Source of the DNA: a virus
IMG/VR virus record: IMGVR_UViG_3300017917_003207
Coordinates: 1-40,002 of that record
DNA length: 40,002 nt
Strand: one strand, 5' to 3'
In this document: piece after piece, positions 1 through 7,409 of the stretch
Numbering within the stretch: the first letter of the stretch is position 1
How the letters are laid out: each line of letters opens with the position of its first letter
Position numbers and translations under genes: made by a program
Notes under the pieces: generated by a model
Told to the model about the DNA's origin: nothing
The model's database searches: none
What the model saw: the letters and a program-made list of their open reading frames with translations, nothing else

Positions 1-782
1 GATTCAATCACCGCTTGTTTCTCTTCGATGGATTTCTTAGCTTCCTCTATTTTCAGCATCTGCTCATCAACTACTTTTAATAGTCTAGCAGTTTCACTCT
101 TCTCATTTAAGTAAGAAGATTGATATTCTGAAGCGAAAGCTTCGAAAACTCGTTTACCAAAGTTGATTTGTCTAGCAGCAGTGATGTCTTCTTTTAATTG
201 AGTTAATTCTTCACCCAATTTTTTAGTCACTGCGTCTTCAACCACTTTGGCAGATTTAGTAATAAAAGCTTCTTTCAATTTTTTCATTTGAGCTTTAGCT
301 TCTTTTACTAATTTAACTTTAGTTTCCACAACATCTTTTTTGTCTGCGTGGAATTCTTTGATTTCTTTAGCAAGAGCACTTACTACAAATTCTTCTAATT
401 TTGTAAAGTTTTCGTGTACACTCTTTCTATCAACATTAAGCTCGTTAAGCTCTTCTGCTAATTTGTTCATCACAAATGATTCTAATTTTGCAGAATGTTT
501 GCCTACGTTTTCTTTGTATGTTGCTTTTTCCATTGCAAGTGCTTTTCTGTCTTCAACGAACTTGGTGATTTCTTCACTCAACTTGTCAGTCATCATCTTG
601 TCGATGGCTTCTACCATGTTGTTTTTGTCGTGCTCGTATCTCTTAGCGAATTCTTCTCTAAGTTCAGCAGCAGCCTGCTCTTTGTTTTCTTTAACTTTGT
701 TTTCCCAAGCTTCTTGGATAGACTTTTGAGTTTCTTCTCCGATAACGCCTGATTCAACCAGTTTTTGTATTGCGTCGAACAT
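1..782 (-). CDS. 22: Prohead core scaffold protein, gp22-like (partial, C-terminus beyond left edge)
   Basis: About 260 codons are visible on the minus strand, open to the left edge. The protein begins MFDAIQKLVESGVIGEE and is almost wholly charged and helical, rich in Glu, Lys and Ala with long predicted coiled-coil stretches and no Cys or obvious enzyme motif. This fits the T4 internal scaffold gp22 (about 270 residues), around which the capsid assembles before proteolytic removal. The start codon overlaps the stop of the upstream protease gene by one base (TAATG), so the two are translationally coupled. The order portal, core protein, protease, scaffold is the T4 order and predicts the major capsid gene gp23 just outside the window. 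The assignment rests on composition, length and synteny rather than a diagnostic motif. Confidence 0.8.
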   Translation of the reverse strand, partial: MFDAIQKLVESGVIGEETQKSIQEAWENKVKENKEQAAAELREEFAKRYEHDKNNMVEAIDKMMTDKLSEEITKFVEDRKALAMEKATYKENVGKHSAKLESFVMNKLAEELNELNVDRKSVHENFTKLEEFVVSALAKEIKEFHADKKDVVETKVKLVKEAKAQMKKLKEAFITKSAKVVEDAVTKKLGEELTQLKEDITAARQINFGKRVFEAFASEYQSSYLNEKSETARLLKVVDEQMLKIEEAKKSIEEKQAVIE

Positions 783-1411
783 TATTTTAGGTCCTTTATT
801 ATGTTGGTTAGCGCCTCTTTGAGGTACTTCTGTGCTTTTTTATCATCTCTAATCTCAGCAGCCAGACCCATTGCTCTATTTCCGCCCTTTGTATTCAACA
901 AATGTTCGTAAATTGCAGTTGGGTAAGCACCCGGTGCTGAAGGTTGTGCCACTACGTCCACTGTTATAATCTCGAAATCACTAACTTGTCCTCCGCCGTA
1001 TTCTGAAACGTTGCCAGAACCTCGGCTGGATACACCTAGTTTAACTCCAGACTCTAACATAGTTTTCACTAGTTGGCCCATTGGTGTTGGCAGGATTTTC
1101 ATCTTGCCGTATCCATTTGGACCGTCCATCCACATATCAGTAATCATGTGACTAACACGGTCCAAATTAATTTTTAAATCATCGGGGTGATCCACTTCTC
1201 CTAAAACAGAATAACCTGATGTGATCTGATCATTAAGAGTTTTTACTGCTTTTTGAATTTCAGTAATTGGGTAAACTCTTTGATTGGCATTTTTAATGCC
1301 GCCTTGGATGCAGATACCTTTCATGTAAAGGTCCTTGCCTTCCTTGCCTTCGTGCAAGACTTCCATCCTAGCCTGATCGTAGGTTAAATGTTCTCTTAGA
1401 TACAGTGACAT
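782..1411 (-). CDS. 21: Prohead core protease, gp21-like (peptidase family S77)
   Basis: 209 residues, close to T4 gp21 (212). This serine protease sits in the prohead core and cleaves scaffold, core and capsid proteins during head maturation. Visible signatures are GEVDHPDD (candidate catalytic His75), GVSSRGSG (Ser128/129) and ITVDVVAQPSAPGAYP (Asp152). The spacing of the His, Ser and Asp matches the family triad. The N-terminal KGICIQGGIKNANQRVYP block is also typical. A GGGAG-like element lies upstream of the ATG. The gene follows the acidic core protein and overlaps the scaffold start by one base. In this family the protease is itself cleaved and expelled; that is known from T4, not seen here. 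Confidence 0.95.
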   Translation of the reverse strand: MSLYLREHLTYDQARMEVLHEGKEGKDLYMKGICIQGGIKNANQRVYPITEIQKAVKTLNDQITSGYSVLGEVDHPDDLKINLDRVSHMITDMWMDGPNGYGKMKILPTPMGQLVKTMLESGVKLGVSSRGSGNVSEYGGGQVSDFEIITVDVVAQPSAPGAYPTAIYEHLLNTKGGNRAMGLAAEIRDDKKAQKYLKEALTNIIKDLK

Positions 1412-1439
1412 TTCCGCTCCCTTTTTTCTCTATTATTGC

Positions 1440-2384
1440 TTACTTCTTAGCAGCAGTAATTGGAGATTTTGCTGATTTGTCAGAACCATCAGTATTGCTA
1501 GCTTTTACTTCTTTTTTGAAAGAAGTTGCTTTGTCTTTACCTGGTTCATTTTCAAATGTAACACCCATATCTTTTGCTTTTGCAACAGATACTTTAGCAT
1601 TATCTTCCTGAGCTTGAGCTACGTTTTTAGCAGTTCCGCCCATGTCGTTTTTCTTAGCGACTGGAGATTTTGCAGATTTGTCTGAATGGTCAGCTGTGTC
1701 AGCGTTTTTCTTAATTTTGTACTCTTTCACAGTTTCCTTTTTCATATCATCTTTTTTAGCTTCTTGTGCTACAGCTACTTGTGCTTGAGCGTCTTGAGCT
1801 GGTTGAGCAACTGCTACTGATTCTTCTGATTTCTCTTCTGAATCTTCGCCTTTGTCTCCACTCATCATTTTTTCGAATTCTGCTTTTAATTCTTCTAAAG
1901 CATCTTCTAAGTCAACGATTTTATTTTCGATTTCTGCATCACCTTGTGCATCGTCAGCAGCTGGTTCTTCACCATTTGCTTCTGCACCTTGTTCTGCATC
2001 ACCTTTTTCGTCAGCTGAAACGTCAGCAATTAAATCATCAGTAGCATCGCCACCAACTTCTTCAATTGATTCTTCTTCTTTTGAAGTTTCTTCGATTTCA
2101 ACTTCTTCGTCAACTGATTCGTCTTTTGAATCTGTTTTTTCAGTTTCTTTTACTGTTTCTTCTGCTTTCGCTTCAGATTTTTCAGTTTCTTTAACTTCTT
2201 CTTTAGAGTCTTCTTTTGATTCTTCTTTAGCTTCTTCAACAGCAGTTTCGCTATCTACTAAGCCTTCATAGATGTCTCTAGATTTTTCTACAACGATTTC
2301 GTGGAATAACGCTTGCGCTTTGTCATTCTCTTCGTTGATTAATAATTCAAGCAATTGCTCGAACTTGTTTGTTGATTGTGTCAT
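1440..2384 (-). CDS. Acidic prohead core protein, gp67/gp68-like
   Basis: 314 residues. The first 45 or so are ordinary and contain ALFHEIVVEKSRDIYEGL, a block typical of T4-like prohead core proteins of the gp68 kind. The middle (about 45-175) is extremely rich in Glu, Ser, Asp and Lys with imperfect EES/KEE repeats. The C-terminal third carries two copies of SDKSAKSP and two related KxxDMG blocks. T4 gp67 and gp68 are small internal head proteins encoded between portal and protease, as here, and are protease substrates. A strong Shine-Dalgarno (AAGGAG) fixes the start. The gene is much longer than T4 gp67 (80) or gp68 (about 140) and may combine both roles; that is inference. Confidence 0.75.
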   Translation of the reverse strand: MTQSTNKFEQLLELLINEENDKAQALFHEIVVEKSRDIYEGLVDSETAVEEAKEESKEDSKEEVKETEKSEAKAEETVKETEKTDSKDESVDEEVEIEETSKEEESIEEVGGDATDDLIADVSADEKGDAEQGAEANGEEPAADDAQGDAEIENKIVDLEDALEELKAEFEKMMSGDKGEDSEEKSEESVAVAQPAQDAQAQVAVAQEAKKDDMKKETVKEYKIKKNADTADHSDKSAKSPVAKKNDMGGTAKNVAQAQEDNAKVSVAKAKDMGVTFENEPGKDKATSFKKEVKASNTDGSDKSAKSPITAAKK

Positions 2385-2429
2385 TGCACGTGCTCCTTAT
2401 TGGCAAGTTGTTTTTACTTTAAAGTGTAG

Positions 2430-2437
2430 TATTTAAG
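2430..2437 (-). promoter_or_regulatory. Possible variant late promoter (CTTAAATA)
   Basis: Read on the minus strand the octamer is CTTAAATA, two bases from the T4 late consensus TATAAATA. It lies about 46 bases upstream of the acidic core protein start, in the only sizeable gap (about 100 bases) of the head operon, leaving room for a leader with the AAGGAG site. It could give extra transcription of core, protease and scaffold. The match is weak in such AT-rich DNA. Confidence 0.3.
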
Positions 2438-2468
2438 CGGATAGCGAAATAAAGCGGTACTTTTAGGC

Positions 2469-2486
2469 CAAAAACGGTGGTTTTTG
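2469..2486 (-). other. Small hairpin just after the stop of the 2488-3114 gene
   Basis: CAAAAAC and GTTTTTG form a perfect 7-bp stem with a 4-base loop, starting 2 bases after the stop codon in the minus-strand reading direction. It could be a weak terminator, attenuator or RNA-processing site. No run of U follows beyond the 3' arm, so strong termination is doubtful. Confidence 0.35.
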
Positions 2487-2487
2487 A

Positions 2488-3114
2488 CTAAGATTGTACT
2501 TGTATATTATGTATCTTTAGAAATTCATCAATATCTAGGTGTTTAAAGTTGGCACTAAACTCTAGATCGTGTGGTTTAAAAGCATCTTTACGTATTACTC
2601 TGCGGAATTGAATTTCTGGATAATCTGTAAGCACTCTCTTGGTTTGATTTAACCAATTTCCATGATAGGTAGCTTCGTCTGAGCTTTTTTTATAGTTTCT
2701 AGTGTCTTTGAACACATTATTAAAGCTGAATCTTTTGTTTTTTGCATCCTTTACGTGTCCTTGATAGTCAAAGCCCAGTATGTAAATCATGGTAAATTTT
2801 TTATCTGCTGCCATTTTTAGAGCAGTGGGACCTGAACTCCAACCTAGGCTGGGTTGAAACCATTTGATATAATTCTTGGCATTTTCGTTTTTTGAATACT
2901 GATGATTGTAATTGGTCCATACTTGGTGTGTTTTAGGATAATCAGTTTCAGCAATTTCCAGTATCATTTTGGGATCTACCGCTATGAGATAGTCGGGTTC
3001 CTCGGTTCTGTATACAGCATTACAAGCAAACACCGTGCCGTGTTGTTTTAAATCTGCTATTCTTATACCTTTGCGTGATTCGCCGTTGCCTAATACAAAT
3101 GCTACGCTGGACAT
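2488..3114 (-). CDS. Putative glycosyltransferase-like protein (GT42/DUF115-like N-terminus)
   Basis: 208 residues, beginning MSSVAFVLGNGESRKGI followed by a short helix and VFACNAVYR. A hydrophobic strand, a GNGxSR loop and a later 'xxCN' strand recall the nucleotide-sugar-binding start of GT42 sialyltransferases and of DUF115/MAF proteins (GNGPSL...RCN). Further along are DYLIAVDPKM, WSSGPTALKMAA and IYILGFDY, which fit an alternating alpha/beta fold. No signal peptide or membrane segment is seen. It sits between the portal-linked small gene and the prohead core gene, 4 bases after the former's stop, so it is co-expressed with head proteins. T4 has no counterpart here. The enzyme assignment is tentative; the substrate is unknown. 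Confidence 0.5.
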   Translation of the reverse strand: MSSVAFVLGNGESRKGIRIADLKQHGTVFACNAVYRTEEPDYLIAVDPKMILEIAETDYPKTHQVWTNYNHQYSKNENAKNYIKWFQPSLGWSSGPTALKMAADKKFTMIYILGFDYQGHVKDAKNKRFSFNNVFKDTRNYKKSSDEATYHGNWLNQTKRVLTDYPEIQFRRVIRKDAFKPHDLEFSANFKHLDIDEFLKIHNIQVQS

Positions 3115-3118
3115 TATA

Positions 3119-3364
3119 TTAAAGTGTTAGATTATCATCCTGCGCTGGCTGTTGACCATACATTTTTTGTACAAATTCTGCTTGTTCTCTTTGATCTTGA
3201 TCGTGTGCTTCACTAGCTAAACGCATTTTGTTAATATCTCGTAATTTTAAACGAGTTTTACGTGTATCGTCAGAGTCTAATACAGAAATATCATCTTCTG
3301 CATTGTAATTTTTGTTCTGTTCAAATCCTTGCGGAGTATATGACCACATCTCTTTCAAGTACAT
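3119..3364 (-). CDS. Small conserved head-operon protein, function unknown
   Basis: 81 residues, hydrophilic, with MYLKEMWSYTPQGF at the N-terminus and a VLDSDDTRKTRLKLRDINK block in the middle. The C-terminus is Gln/Asp-rich. It directly follows the portal gene (15-base gap) and ends 4 bases before the next start. Marine T4-like phages usually carry a small gene of this kind next to the portal; T4 places gp67 here, but this protein is only mildly acidic and I see no clear similarity. No Shine-Dalgarno is evident, so it may be translated by coupling from the portal gene. A structural or head-assembly role is inferred from position only. Confidence 0.75.
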   Translation of the reverse strand: MYLKEMWSYTPQGFEQNKNYNAEDDISVLDSDDTRKTRLKLRDINKMRLASEAHDQDQREQAEFVQKMYGQQPAQDDNLTL

Positions 3365-3379
3365 AATGCTATTTAAGCC

Positions 3380-5095
3380 TTAGACGGTCGCTCCACCACC
3401 TGGTGTGGTACCCGGAGTTCCACCTGTGGATGGTGTACTGCCTGGTCCTGGTGTTGGTGTGCCCGGCGTTGGCGCTCCTTCTTCTGGAGTTGGGTTTTCA
3501 AATTGATCTAGATCTGATTGTACTCCTGCTTGGCTAATTCCTGCAGTTCTCAATTGTGTAGTTTTCGTTTGTTTTTTCTGTGCCACTGCATTCTCTTCAG
3601 CCCATAATGTGCTGTTTTGAGCCATTTCTTCTTCAGATAATCCTAAAAATCTTTTTAAAGCAAAACGTTTGCTCATGTAAGGTAATTCTGCTACCTGCAC
3701 GAATGTGCCCACTCGGCTTTGATCCATTTCTGTCTGTCTGTACTGTGCAAAGTTTTGTGGCGGATTGAATTTAATTTCAAATGTGCTGTTGTCTATGGTG
3801 TAGCCTTTGTGTTTGATCCATAATTTAAACTCTTCGTCAAATACCGGAGCAATTAGACTCTGTAATCTTTCGCAGTATTTGTTAAATCTCAATTCTTGGA
3901 TGTATGCTGTGCCCACTCGTCCGTCATTGTATTGTTGAGCTCCATCGTCTGCTCCTGTCGGCAAGTACGAGCTTGGAATTCTTAAACCTCTGTACAATTT
4001 GTTGGTGAAATATCTTAAATCGTCAATCTCTCCAAGATTAGTTCCGCCTGGCAATGTGTCCACTTTAGATCCTCGACCTTCCGCTGTTTGAGGGAAGAAG
4101 TAATCTTCGTTGATACTCATCGGGTTATATGTAGCATCGATATAGCTGCTACCACCTGTGGTACTTGGAATTCTTCTCTGATTAATCTCGTTTTTAACTC
4201 GCTCAACGAATTGCATCGCTAAGTGTGTTGGCATGTTACCCACATCAATATAGAACACTCTTCGCTCTGGTGCTCTCTGTACTCGATAAATGATGATTGC
4301 GTCTTCTAATAACTCTTTTTGTTTGTAAACTTTGAACACTTGCTCCAACACTGACTGACCAAACGGAAATAGATTGTCCATACCGTCTGATAGACTCATA
4401 TGCACCACATGCTCAGCATTGATAGCATACTGATTCATAGTTCTGTAGAATCTACCGCCGGTACCACCTGTAGGATAACTCATACCCATACCTTGTCCTG
4501 TGCCCATATAGTTTTGATTATATGGTCCACCAGTAGTACCGCCATACAGTTGATTTGGTGTAATCTGTGTAGCAGATAATTTTTGTAAATTAGGATTAAT
4601 ATCTCTTATGATATATTGTTCTGGAACCTTTCCATCTGATTCGTTTACAATAATTCTATCGATTTTAGCAGGATCCATATACAACCATTTGTCGGTTTCA
4701 GAATCTCTCACAAAGAAACAATCACCGTATTTCAAACAGTTTCTAAAGATACGGAATATTCTTCTGCCGAATCTGTTAGATTTGGTCCACTGTTGTAGAG
4801 CTTTTTTTAATAATTTAACTTCTGTTTCTGTGACATCGTCTTTGAATATTAAATCAAATGGTGTTTCATTTTCGTCATTGCTCTGTGTGCAAAATTCTGC
4901 AAGAATATCTAGAGCTGCATTGATTTCTGAATCATTGTCCATTTGGTCATATTGAAAATATCTTTGTATTCTATTCGGGTGTCCTGTGTACACATCAGGC
5001 AGATAAGATGAATAATTTCTTTTGGCAAAATTAGGAGTTTTATCTCCACTGATCGGACTTAAATTAGGTTCTTTGAAATATTTTTTCCAGCTCAT
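3380..5095 (-). CDS. 20: Portal vertex protein, gp20-like
   Basis: 571 residues; T4 gp20 is 524. The portal forms the dodecameric ring at one capsid vertex through which DNA is packaged and to which the neck joins. Family blocks are visible: YFQYDQMDNDSEINAALDILAEFCTQ (about 46-70, cited in shortened form as QMDNDSEINAALDILAEF), LKYGDCFF (about 120), YRVQRAPERRVFYIDVGNMP (about 270-290), LPGGTNLGEIDDLRYF (about 350) and YNDGRVGTAYIQE. The C-terminal 40 residues are a Pro/Gly/Thr low-complexity tail not found in T4. The gene lies 13 bases downstream of the tape-measure-like gene and is the second gene of the minus-strand head operon. The start ATG has no clear Shine-Dalgarno. Confidence 0.97.
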   Translation of the reverse strand: MSWKKYFKEPNLSPISGDKTPNFAKRNYSSYLPDVYTGHPNRIQRYFQYDQMDNDSEINAALDILAEFCTQSNDENETPFDLIFKDDVTETEVKLLKKALQQWTKSNRFGRRIFRIFRNCLKYGDCFFVRDSETDKWLYMDPAKIDRIIVNESDGKVPEQYIIRDINPNLQKLSATQITPNQLYGGTTGGPYNQNYMGTGQGMGMSYPTGGTGGRFYRTMNQYAINAEHVVHMSLSDGMDNLFPFGQSVLEQVFKVYKQKELLEDAIIIYRVQRAPERRVFYIDVGNMPTHLAMQFVERVKNEINQRRIPSTTGGSSYIDATYNPMSINEDYFFPQTAEGRGSKVDTLPGGTNLGEIDDLRYFTNKLYRGLRIPSSYLPTGADDGAQQYNDGRVGTAYIQELRFNKYCERLQSLIAPVFDEEFKLWIKHKGYTIDNSTFEIKFNPPQNFAQYRQTEMDQSRVGTFVQVAELPYMSKRFALKRFLGLSEEEMAQNSTLWAEENAVAQKKQTKTTQLRTAGISQAGVQSDLDQFENPTPEEGAPTPGTPTPGPGSTPSTGGTPGTTPGGGATV

Positions 5096-5108
5096 ATATT
5101 ATCTATCA

Positions 5109-7331
5109 TTATACAATAGAAGGTCCTACTTTATCAACCACTTTAGAAGTTTTTTTGGTATTCTTCTCTGTGGCCATGTTAATGTTAACCAACGTATTTA
5201 ATGCTTTGTAGTTGGCTTTTTGCAGCTCTAATGCTTCTTTAGCAGTCATATTATACTGTGTCATTTGGGCATTTAGTTGTGCATATTGTGAGCTTGCTCC
5301 TGAACCTTCAGCATTGTAATCTTGTGCTTCCTGTCTGCTCAGTACTCGTTCACCCGCTTCCACATGTAATAGGCTAGTTTTAGGTTCAAATGGTAAACCT
5401 GTTTCACCGAAAGTACCTGTGGATCTTTTCTTGATGTCTTCTCCAGCAGCTCCTCCTATTACTCCAGATATACCTCCAACTAGAGCACCAATACCTGCAC
5501 CAAAAGCAGTACCAACACCTGGAATCACTGAACCTATAGTAGCACCTAATGCAGCACCCGATAGTGCAGAAGTTCCTACACCAGCTGCTTTGCCTGCTAG
5601 TGTATCTGATTGATATGCCATAGCAGTACCTCCAGCTACTCCTGCAGCCGATCCTATGCCTCCAACAACTTTTAATCCTGTACCAACCTTGCCTCCCAAT
5701 AAATCTCCTACTCCACCTGCTCCGCCCATGCCTCCACCAGCTAGTCGAATACCAGCAGCAGTACCTGCAGCTTGTATGGCTATTTGTCCGCCTTTATCTA
5801 GGAAGAATCCTCCAATGGTTTTACTCATGAACAGCAGAGCTTTGGTACCAGCACTTAAACCGTTGATCCCATCTGCTATATCTTTTACACCATTATTGAG
5901 TTGATTGCCTGTGGTTCCTATAAATTTTCCTAATACTGTGTAGAATCCTGTTTCAATCGATTGAAAACTTGAACTCAGTCTTTTGGTAGAATCTTGAAAC
6001 AGTGCAAGAGCTTTGGTAGCTTTGTCTTGTTCTGCTCTCTGTTCTTCGGTGACTTCTTTTAGATTAAGTTCGGCTGATGCAAGTTTAGTAACTTCGCTGT
6101 ATAGTCTTGCAAATCCTACTTGACCAGTCACTGCAACCCCAGCTAAAAATTTATTAGATCTTTGAGCAGCGTCTCTCAACATTATCATAGCCTGAGCAGA
6201 ATCTAAAGTACCTGCTGTCAATTGTTGTATGATGCCGCTGGCTTCTGGTATGTTCTGTACTAACATTCTTGCTGATTCAGTCACCGGAGCTCCTGAGTTG
6301 GCAATTAAATCTTGAAAACCTTCTTTTAATCCCGGTGCTAATTCACCAATAGATGCAGTGAATGCACTCAATCTTTGACCAGTTTCTTTACTCTGTGTGC
6401 CTAAGAATGCAGTGAATCTCTCGTTGGCCATCTGAGACTCTATCTGTTTGGCTAGTTGAGTTCTCTGTTGTCCTGTCAGTTTAGATAATTTGTCTAATTC
6501 TGTTCCTAAACTTTCTGCTGATTTTATTTGCTCTTGAGTTGAATCAGCAACAAAGGTACCTGTTCTTCTCTGTAGGTTTAGTGTGGTCAGTAACACATCG
6601 TTTAACTCGTCCACTGTGAATCCCAGTGGTCCTAAACGTTCAATACTGGTTCTTCTAAACTGTTCGCTGAGCTGAGAAAATCTTTTTGCTCCTAGAGTGC
6701 TGCTACCATAAAGAGCTGCTAGACTTTCACTGTTGGAAGAAATTAATTTAACAAAGTCTTGCAGTGGTAGAGCTGCACTGGCAGCAGTTTCTCTCAGTGT
6801 GAATAAATTCTGTCCAAACGATGCTCCCACATTGGACAGTGTGCGGAATGCATCTAGAGAAGTGTCAGCAAAATTACCAAAATTTTGTAGGCCGGTACCT
6901 ATGAGACCCAGTCGATCTTTGAAAGCACTGGTGAATTCTGTGATAGAACCTTTGCCTTCGTATGCAGCTTTGCCTAGTTTTTCTAAAACTTCAGCAGTGC
7001 CTGTGGCATTGTCTGCTTGTTTTTGAGCTGCAGTTTCGTTTAATCCTAACTGTCTATATAGGCTATAAAACCTATTGTTTAATCCTTTGGTGGCTTCGAG
7101 TTCTTTTCTTTTGGCATCTAATAAATTAGCAATGGTTTCGTTTAATTTTTTTTGATCCCCATCGTTTAACTTTAAATTTTTGGTTAAACTATTCAAAGAA
7201 TCATTGACTCTTTTTATCTGTGATGCACTGAGAATGGGTGCTTTACGCAGCTCGTTGATTAGTCTGGTAATTTCCTTGGCTTGATCTTGATTGGATTTGG
7301 CCAATATCCTCTGCAGTTCCTGTTCGTCCAT
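5109..7331 (-). CDS. Putative tail tape measure protein
   Basis: 740 residues. The N-terminal 130 or so are charged and helical (coiled-coil-like); the centre is long and alpha-helical with few aromatic residues. About 535-630 is rich in Gly/Ala with glycine-zipper patterns such as GSVIPGVGTAFGAGIGALVGG, a hydrophobic segment able to enter membrane. Near the end, LLHVEAGERVLSRQEAQDYN resembles the conserved C-terminal block of many tape measure proteins. It is the promoter-proximal gene of the head operon, with a TATAAATA late promoter on its strand about 60 bases upstream and AGGGG before the ATG. T4 gp29 (590 residues) has this role but shows no obvious similarity here. A large structural protein of another kind is the alternative. 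Confidence 0.6.
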   Translation of the reverse strand: MDEQELQRILAKSNQDQAKEITRLINELRKAPILSASQIKRVNDSLNSLTKNLKLNDGDQKKLNETIANLLDAKRKELEATKGLNNRFYSLYRQLGLNETAAQKQADNATGTAEVLEKLGKAAYEGKGSITEFTSAFKDRLGLIGTGLQNFGNFADTSLDAFRTLSNVGASFGQNLFTLRETAASAALPLQDFVKLISSNSESLAALYGSSTLGAKRFSQLSEQFRRTSIERLGPLGFTVDELNDVLLTTLNLQRRTGTFVADSTQEQIKSAESLGTELDKLSKLTGQQRTQLAKQIESQMANERFTAFLGTQSKETGQRLSAFTASIGELAPGLKEGFQDLIANSGAPVTESARMLVQNIPEASGIIQQLTAGTLDSAQAMIMLRDAAQRSNKFLAGVAVTGQVGFARLYSEVTKLASAELNLKEVTEEQRAEQDKATKALALFQDSTKRLSSSFQSIETGFYTVLGKFIGTTGNQLNNGVKDIADGINGLSAGTKALLFMSKTIGGFFLDKGGQIAIQAAGTAAGIRLAGGGMGGAGGVGDLLGGKVGTGLKVVGGIGSAAGVAGGTAMAYQSDTLAGKAAGVGTSALSGAALGATIGSVIPGVGTAFGAGIGALVGGISGVIGGAAGEDIKKRSTGTFGETGLPFEPKTSLLHVEAGERVLSRQEAQDYNAEGSGASSQYAQLNAQMTQYNMTAKEALELQKANYKALNTLVNINMATEKNTKKTSKVVDKVGPSIV

Positions 7332-7358
7332 GCTTTAAAAACCCCTAAAATATGCTCA

Positions 7359-7366
7359 TATAAATA
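7359..7366 (+). promoter_or_regulatory. T4-type late promoter (TATAAATA) for gp26
   Basis: A perfect TATAAATA on the plus strand, 43 bases before the gp26 start. It is the consensus -10 element used by RNA polymerase with gp55, whose gene lies in this window. It faces the minus-strand copy at 7392-7399. Confidence 0.8.
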
Positions 7367-7391
7367 GTGACAAGCACATTAATATAATGTA

Positions 7392-7399
7392 TATTTATA
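7392..7399 (-). promoter_or_regulatory. T4-type late promoter (TATAAATA) for the head operon
   Basis: TATTTATA on the plus strand reads TATAAATA on the minus strand, 60 bases before the tape-measure-like gene. It is the likely driver of the whole minus-strand head operon. It points toward the plus-strand late promoter at 7359-7366, so the two initial transcripts would overlap. Confidence 0.78.
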
Positions 7400-7409
7400 G
7401 AATATAAAA

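Noticed and set aside
340-2271. Long plus-strand open frames opposite the scaffold, protease and core protein genes
   Set aside because: They are antisense to clear minus-strand genes; Ser/Leu/Phe-rich products mirror the Glu/Lys-rich real proteins.
3370-3377. Second CTTAAATA on the minus strand as a late promoter for the small head gene
   Set aside because: It is only 6 bases from the start codon, leaving no room for a leader; likely chance in AT-rich DNA.
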